A stretch of DNA of 25,611 nucleotides from an uncultured Oscillospiraceae bacterium (GTDB lineage: Bacteria; Bacillota; Clostridia; Oscillospirales; Oscillospiraceae), in contig CAJUEG010000039.1 in the NCBI GenBank assembly GCA_910584835.1, forward strand, positions 1 to 25,611. The letters are read 5' to 3'. The translations under genes were made by a program, and so were the position numbers. Of the stretch, positions 22,334-25,611 are shown one piece after another (positions within the stretch are counted from its first letter, which is position 1; every line of letters begins with the position of its first letter). The notes under the pieces are model-generated. The model did not search any database, had not been told where the DNA came from, and saw only the letters and a list, made by a program, of their open reading frames with translations.

Positions 22334-22489
22334 AGCCTATGATACATATGGGCCCCGCAGCCGCGGGCCCCGGCACAAGTTCACAGCCTGTTCAATAAAG
22401 CAGACCACCCTCCCCGCAGGGGTGTGGTCTGCCGTCACATTTAGCCGGGCCTGCTTTTATTGCCGCCAACTGTAAAGGGGGATGGTTCC
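22334..22489 (+). promoter_or_regulatory. Structured leader upstream of mgtC-like genes
   Basis: Two strong hairpins lie between promoter and start codon: GGGCCCCGC/GCGGGCCC (22350-22371, one bulge) and GCAGACCAC/GTGGTCTGC (22400-22432), the latter with an inner CCCC-GCA-GGGG stem. The sequence does not match Mg2+ (M-box), manganese or other riboswitch cores that I know. It may be an attenuator, an unrecognised metal-responsive element or simply a stabilising leader. Confidence 0.4.
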
Positions 22490-23215
22490 ATGGCGGATCT
22501 TTTCGACTATCTGCGGCAATTCAATCTGCTCTCCGTGGTGGTGCGCCTCCTGGCGGCCATGCTGTTCGGCGGGATGCTGGGCATCGACCGGGCCAAAAAG
22601 GGCCGGGCGGCGGGCTTCCGCACCTACATGTTTGTCTGCCTGGGGGCCGCCCTGGCCATGCTCCTCAGCCAGTACGAGCACGCCATGCTGGCCGGGCGCT
22701 GGGCGGACAAGGCCCTTGAGGTGGGCATACGCACCGATGTGTCCCGCTTTGGGGCCCAGGTCATCAACGGCATCGGCTTTCTGGGCGCGGGCACCATCCT
22801 GGTCACCGACCGCCAGGAGGTCAAGGGCCTGACCACCGCCGCCGGGCTGTGGGCCTCCGCCTGCATGGGGCTGGCCATCGGCGCTGGCTTCTATGAGTGC
22901 ATGTTCCTGGCCTTTGCGCTCATCTTCCTGTGCATCTGCCTTCTGCCCCACATCGACGCCATCATCGTCTCCCACGCCCACAATATGAACATCTATGTGG
23001 AATTCACCTCGCTGGACGACGTGGGCACCATCATCGGGAAGATCAAGGAGCAGGGCGCCCGTATTTATGAGGTGGACATCATTCAGGACCGGAAGGAATC
23101 CGCCCTGTATCCCTGCGCGGTGTTTTCCATCCGGCTGAGCCAGCCGCGGACCCACGGGCGGATGATTATGGCGATCTATGAGCTGGACCGGGTGATCGCC
23201 ATCGACGAGGTATAG
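22490..23215 (+). CDS. MgtC/SapB-family membrane protein 1 (241 aa)
   Basis: Integral membrane protein of the MgtC/SapB family, linked in other bacteria to magnesium limitation and control of ATP synthase. AAAGGGGGA precedes the ATG at 22490. Hydrophobic segments lie near residues 13-32, 42-60, 83-103 and 118-150. Hallmark motifs are GGMLGIDRAKKGRAAGFRTY, FGAQVINGIGFLGAGTILV and VKGLTTAAGLWASACMGLAIGAG. The C-terminal ~80 residues form a soluble ACT-like domain. It is followed 13 nt later by a paralogue, so the two are cotranscribed and may work as a pair. The exact role in this organism is unknown. Confidence 0.9.
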   Translation: MADLFDYLRQFNLLSVVVRLLAAMLFGGMLGIDRAKKGRAAGFRTYMFVCLGAALAMLLSQYEHAMLAGRWADKALEVGIRTDVSRFGAQVINGIGFLGAGTILVTDRQEVKGLTTAAGLWASACMGLAIGAGFYECMFLAFALIFLCICLLPHIDAIIVSHAHNMNIYVEFTSLDDVGTIIGKIKEQGARIYEVDIIQDRKESALYPCAVFSIRLSQPRTHGRMIMAIYELDRVIAIDEV

Positions 23216-23228
23216 GGGGTGGAGTGAA

Positions 23229-23930
23229 ATGCTGACTTTTTTTGACCGGCTGGTGGAGGTCAACTTCACCTCGGTTGCGGTGCGGATGCTGCTGGCGGTG
23301 CTGTGCGGCGGCATCATCGGCATGGAGCGGACCTATAAGCGGCGGGCGGCGGGCTTCCGCACCCACATCCTGATCTGCCTGGGCGCCGCCATGACCACCC
23401 TGACCAGCCAGTACCTCTATTTAAACCTGGGGTACTACACCGACATGGCCCGGCTGGGCGCCCAGGTGGTGGCCGGGGTTGGCTTTATCGGCGCGGGGTG
23501 CATCATCGTCACCCGGCGCAACCGGGTAAAGGGGCTGACCACCGCCGCCGGGCTGTGGGTGGCGGCGGTCATCGGCCTGTCCCTGGGGGCGGGCTTCTAC
23601 GCGGGCGGGCTCATCACCACCGTCATCATCATCCTGGCGGAGTTCTGCCTGGCCAAGCTGGAATACCGCCTGATGGACAGCGCCCCGGAGATCAACCTGT
23701 ACATGGAGTACAGCGGCCGCCCCTGCCTGGAAAACGTGCTGAAATTCTGCCGGGAGAAGGGGATGAAGCTGCTGGACATGGAGATCACCCGCAGCGCCTC
23801 GGGGGACAAATCCGTCTCCTGCGTCATCCTCACCCTGCGCCTGAACAAGCGCAGCGACAAGCAGGAGATCAGCCAGATGCTGGCCCAGCTCTACGACATC
23901 AAGGGCGTGGAGGTGGCCGAGGAGCTGTGA
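23229..23930 (+). CDS. MgtC/SapB-family membrane protein 2 (233 aa)
   Basis: Paralogue of the preceding gene with the same plan: GGIIGMERTYKRRAAGFRTH, LGAQVVAGVGFIGAG and VKGLTTAAGLWVAAVIGLSLGAG in the membrane part, then a soluble ACT-like C-terminal domain (about residues 155-233). GGTGGAGTG lies before the ATG. Strong conservation of the membrane motifs and divergence of the C-terminal domains suggests an old tandem duplication with different sensory tails. The stop is followed at once by a strong ribosome site and a tiny ORF interrupted by the mobile DNA to the right. Confidence 0.9.
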   Translation: MLTFFDRLVEVNFTSVAVRMLLAVLCGGIIGMERTYKRRAAGFRTHILICLGAAMTTLTSQYLYLNLGYYTDMARLGAQVVAGVGFIGAGCIIVTRRNRVKGLTTAAGLWVAAVIGLSLGAGFYAGGLITTVIIILAEFCLAKLEYRLMDSAPEINLYMEYSGRPCLENVLKFCREKGMKLLDMEITRSASGDKSVSCVILTLRLNKRSDKQEISQMLAQLYDIKGVEVAEEL

Positions 23931-23956
23931 CGCGGCAAAAAAAGGGGAGGGGGCAA

Positions 23957-23995
23957 ATGACAGTAGCCCATAAGGAAACATTGCAAAACTTATGA
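23957..23995 (+). CDS. 12-aa ORF with strong ribosome site; probably truncated gene start
   Basis: AAGGGGAGGGGG sits 3-10 nt before ATG at 23957, encoding MTVAHKETLQNL and a stop. A ribosome site this strong just after the mgtC pair suggests a third gene of the operon whose body was lost, or a leader peptide. The AT-rich, transposon-bearing DNA begins right after it. Confidence 0.3.
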   Translation: MTVAHKETLQNL

Positions 23996-24021
23996 CTTGC
24001 GCCAGGTAAACGGAAAAACAG

Positions 24022-24061
24022 AAAATGCTATGCAAAAGGTTCGCCGATTGCATAGCATTTT
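24022..24061 (+). terminator. 14-bp intrinsic terminator before the IS200-like element
   Basis: AAAATGCTATGCAA (24022-24035) pairs perfectly with 24048-24061, followed by further T. It ends the mgtC operon and would shield the transposase from outside transcription. On the minus strand it also ends in T. Confidence 0.85.
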
Positions 24062-24178
24062 TCTATTTATGGGTCGGATAGACCCAGTTGAGTGCGTTGG
24101 AGTTTCTCAACAGAGAAACGGAAATGTGCTCAACATTAAACCACCCGCTATGCGGGTGCGAGGTGTTTGTTATACAAA

Positions 24179-24243
24179 AAAATCACCTTTCCGTTATAAT
24201 GAGGTTGTTCAAGCCAATTTATAACGAAAGGAAAGGTGATTTT
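24179..24243 (+). promoter_or_regulatory. RNA hairpin covering the tnpA ribosome site
   Basis: AAAATCACCTTTCC (24179-24192) is perfectly complementary to GGAAAGGTGATTTT (24230-24243), which holds the tnpA ribosome site and reaches the start codon. Inner arms GTTATAA/TTATAAC extend the stem. Transcripts starting upstream would hide the ribosome site, a known way IS200 elements keep transposase low. Confidence 0.75.
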
Positions 24244-24244
24244 A

Positions 24245-24706
24245 ATGGCCAAAAAGGCAAATAGCTTAGCACACACCAAGTGGCTGTGTAAGTACCACAT
24301 AGTGTTCACACCTAAGTATAGGAGAAAAATTGTTTATAATCAATACAAAGAAAGCATCAGAGATATTATAAAACAATTGTGCGGATACAAAGGAGTAGAG
24401 ATTATAGAGGGGCATTTGATGCCGGATCATATCCATATGCTGGTAAGCATACCGCCCAAAATCAGTGTGTCAAGCTTTATGGGATATTTGAAAGGAAAGA
24501 GTGCTTTGATGATATTCGATAAACATGCAAACTTAAAGTATAAGTTTGGGAATCGTCATTTTTGGGCGGAGGGCTATTATGTAAGTACAGTGGGATTGAA
24601 TGAAGAAACAATAAAGAAATACATTCAGGAACAGGAGACAGCAGATATAGCCCTCGATAAATTAAGCGTGAAAGAGTACGAAGACCCCTTTAGGGGTAGC
24701 AGGTAG
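24245..24706 (+). CDS. tnpA: IS200-type Y1 HUH transposase (153 aa)
   Basis: Single-strand DNA transposase of the IS200/IS605 family. ATG at 24245 follows AAAGGTG; a GTG at 24236 overlaps that site. The HUH motif is HIH (His62, His64) after GHLMPD, and the catalytic tyrosine is Tyr126 in KKYIQEQE. FTPKYRRKIVY at the N-terminus and NRHFWAEGYYVSTVG are family signatures. Length is normal, so the enzyme looks intact. Codon use is AT-rich, unlike the flanking chromosome, consistent with recent transfer. Confidence 0.95.
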   Translation: MAKKANSLAHTKWLCKYHIVFTPKYRRKIVYNQYKESIRDIIKQLCGYKGVEIIEGHLMPDHIHMLVSIPPKISVSSFMGYLKGKSALMIFDKHANLKYKFGNRHFWAEGYYVSTVGLNEETIKKYIQEQETADIALDKLSVKEYEDPFRGSR

Positions 24707-24840
24707 TAACTAACCCCTTCCAGGGGTGGCGAAAGCGGCAAAGGCGAAATGGCTTGAACGAAGTGAAAGCCAGCGTCTTTAGGCGCTGGCCGGTAACAAA
24801 GGCTTATAGCCGTAGAGCAAACCACCCGTTAGACGGGTGG
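24684..24840 (+). ncRNA. Structured 3' tail of the IS200-like element (candidate RNA)
   Basis: From the tnpA end to the right-end hairpin the sequence forms a series of stem-loops: ACCCC/GGGGT (24684-24697), ACCCCT/AGGGGT (24713-24727), GCCAGCG/CGCTGGC (24769-24790), GGC/GCC around 24801-24811 and the end hairpin at 24822-24840. It is about 130 nt of noncoding, folded sequence. In IS605 relatives the right end encodes the guide scaffold (omega RNA) for TnpB. Here tnpB is absent, so a remnant or stand-alone RNA is possible. This is unproven. Confidence 0.35.
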
Positions 24841-24876
24841 TGCTGATTTGGCAAGATATTAGGATTCGATTTTTCA

Positions 24877-25033
24877 GCGTTCCAACGGAACGCGCAGCCA
24901 TCACCGCAGGTGATGATCTCAGGGGTTTGGGGACATGTCACCAACAAGCATTTTGGCAGGAATACCGGAAACGGATTCCTGCCAAAATACGCAATCTTAC
25001 GGAAGATTGCATTGCTTGCCATTTTGTGGTGAC
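24877..25033. other. Compact multi-hairpin module; possible oriT remnant or structured RNA
   Basis: Five pairings: GCGTTCC/GGAACGC (24877-24893); CATCACC/GGTGATG (24899-24915); a closing stem GTCACCA (24937-24943) with TGGTGAC (25027-25033), continued by CAAGCA (24945-24950) with TGCTTG (25013-25018). Inside are a 13-bp stem (24951-24963 with 24975-24987) capped by CCG-GAAA-CGG, and GCAATCTT/AAGATTGC (24991-25010). The whole region 24841-25166 has no gene of its own. Confidence 0.5.
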
Positions 25034-25063
25034 TAGGAAAAAGTTCTCATACCATGAACAACA

Positions 25064-25092
25064 TTGATAGACTGAACGAAAGACGGTACAAT
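25064..25092 (+). promoter_or_regulatory. Promoter of the MerR-family gene
   Basis: TTGATA (25064-25069) and TACAAT (25087-25092) are 17 bp apart, about 75 bp before the ATG at 25167. The spacing is normal and not the 19-20 bp used by promoters that MerR proteins activate, so this is a standard promoter for the regulator itself. Confidence 0.6.
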
Positions 25093-25166
25093 AAGGATGC
25101 AGCAAGTAACATATAAAGCTGTAATGAGATAAAAGCACAAATATTGTTAGGGTAGGTGGTGAAACA

Positions 25167-25611
25167 ATGTTTCGGATAGGAGAATTTTCAAAGCTGACAC
25201 AGGTATCTATTCGTATGCTCCGCTATTATGACGAGGTGGGCATTCTGAAGCCAGCAGAGGTTGACAAGTGGACGGGACACCGACTTTATTCAGTGGAGCA
25301 AATACCACATCTAAATAAAATCCTGTATTTGCGGGATAGCGGACTGAATATTTCAGAAATCGCCCTTGCCCTGACGCTGGACGAGCAATCACTTCTTACA
25401 CAGCTCGACAAAAAGCGTATAGAGATAGAAAATGCAATACAGGCCGAACGGAAAAAACTGAGTAAGATTGAACTTGCAAAAAATGAGATACAGGGCGGTA
25501 AAGGAGAACTGCACTATAACATCTCCGTTAAGTCGATCCCGGCGTATCAGGTGCTGTTGTCAGCGCCAGTGATAAAATGTAAAAAAACGCCGAGGAAAAA
25601 ATGTAGTTTTG
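25167..25611 (+). CDS. MerR-family regulator, partial at window edge
   Basis: Residues 1-70 are the MerR winged helix: MFRIGEFSKLTQVSIRMLRYYDEVGIL with a GHRLYSVEQIPHLNKI segment. Residues about 75-110 form the dimerising coiled coil (KKRIEIENAIQAERKKLSKIE). The start of a GyrI-like effector domain is seen at YNISVKSIPAYQVL. After that the sequence turns lysine-rich (KCKKTPRKKCSF) and no longer fits that domain, while the DNA becomes strongly A-rich. The frame is still open at the window's last base. The gene may be interrupted by another element at about 25565. The start follows GGTAGGTGG. The effector ligand is unknown. Confidence 0.85.
   Translation, partial: MFRIGEFSKLTQVSIRMLRYYDEVGILKPAEVDKWTGHRLYSVEQIPHLNKILYLRDSGLNISEIALALTLDEQSLLTQLDKKRIEIENAIQAERKKLSKIELAKNEIQGGKGELHYNISVKSIPAYQVLLSAPVIKCKKTPRKKCSF

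Larger units (their letters stand above)
24066..24850 (+). mobile_element. IS200/IS605-family element with tnpA only; ends approximate
   Basis: The single gene is tnpA (24245-24706). Subterminal hairpins typical of the family lie at both sides: CACCCGC/GCGGGTG (24142-24158) and CCACCCGT/ACGGGTGG (24822-24840). Both are preceded by AAACC. There are no long terminal inverted repeats and no target duplication, as expected for single-strand peel-and-paste transposition. Exact cleavage points cannot be fixed here; the left boundary may be near 24120 rather than 24066. Additional hairpins (TGGGTC/GACCCA near 24070-24086 and GTTTCTC/GAGAAAC near 24103-24120) may belong to it. No tnpB is present. Confidence 0.75.

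Noticed and set aside
22334..22489. M-box (Mg2+) riboswitch before the mgtC pair
   Set aside because: None of the conserved M-box sequence elements are visible; left as an unassigned leader.
24066..24180. Group I intron or IStron left part upstream of tnpA
   Set aside because: Several hairpins are present but I find no conserved P7-type core, so the hairpins are treated as part of the IS200-like left end or leader.
24821..25033. CRISPR array from repeated hairpins
   Set aside because: The palindromes differ from each other and are not regularly spaced; no direct repeat-spacer pattern and no cas genes.

Overview
The window looks like a GC-rich Clostridia chromosome, probably from a gut Oscillospirales-type organism. 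This is inferred from strong AGGAGG-type ribosome sites, Firmicutes-style gene content, serine-recombinase mobile-element genes and a GC-rich codon bias. It is not a phylogenetic result. The last ~1.5 kb (IS200-like element, structured DNA, MerR gene) is clearly more AT-rich and looks acquired separately.

Region 1 (1-8902) looks like mobile-element and cargo DNA. It opens with a folded, gene-free stretch that ends in an intrinsic terminator, followed by a tiny four-cysteine protein. A leftward DUF2325 gene has its own promoter and terminator. Divergent from it runs a five-gene series: a 53-aa protein, three serine-recombinase-family proteins and a metallophosphoesterase closed by a terminator. 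The middle recombinase has no catalytic domain. The intergenic DNA before recombinases 1 and 3 shares a spaced motif, and the second copy also carries an 11-bp inverted repeat. A DUF1016_N protein then runs into a low-molecular-weight tyrosine phosphatase gene in another frame.

Region 2 (8976-13990) is patchy and includes decayed genes: a leftward glutaminase, a degraded tyrosine-integrase end, an AraC-type regulator, a GlcG/HbpS-like protein, and an OmpR-type response regulator joined directly to the last ~80 codons of a histidine kinase, as if most of the kinase had been deleted. A CMD-cupin fusion protein and a frameshifted flavodoxin fragment follow.

Region 3 (14074-20170) is a maltodextrin locus. 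A LacI-family regulator is divergent from malE-malF-malG and a GH13 cyclomaltodextrinase-like enzyme. Two LacI-type palindromes lie in the shared control region, and a hairpin between malE and malF could set unequal expression. No transport ATPase is encoded here, so a shared MsmX-like ATPase elsewhere is likely.

Region 4 (20265-23930) holds a TGS/uridine-kinase-like fusion protein with a near-consensus promoter, then two tandem MgtC/SapB-family membrane proteins behind a leader with two strong hairpins.

Region 5 (23931-25611) holds a short orphan ORF with a strong ribosome site, an intrinsic terminator, an IS200-like element (tnpA only) with hairpin ends, an RNA hairpin covering the tnpA ribosome site and a structured 3' tail, then a compact multi-hairpin module (possible oriT or structured RNA), and a MerR regulator that runs off the window and departs from its family pattern just before the edge.
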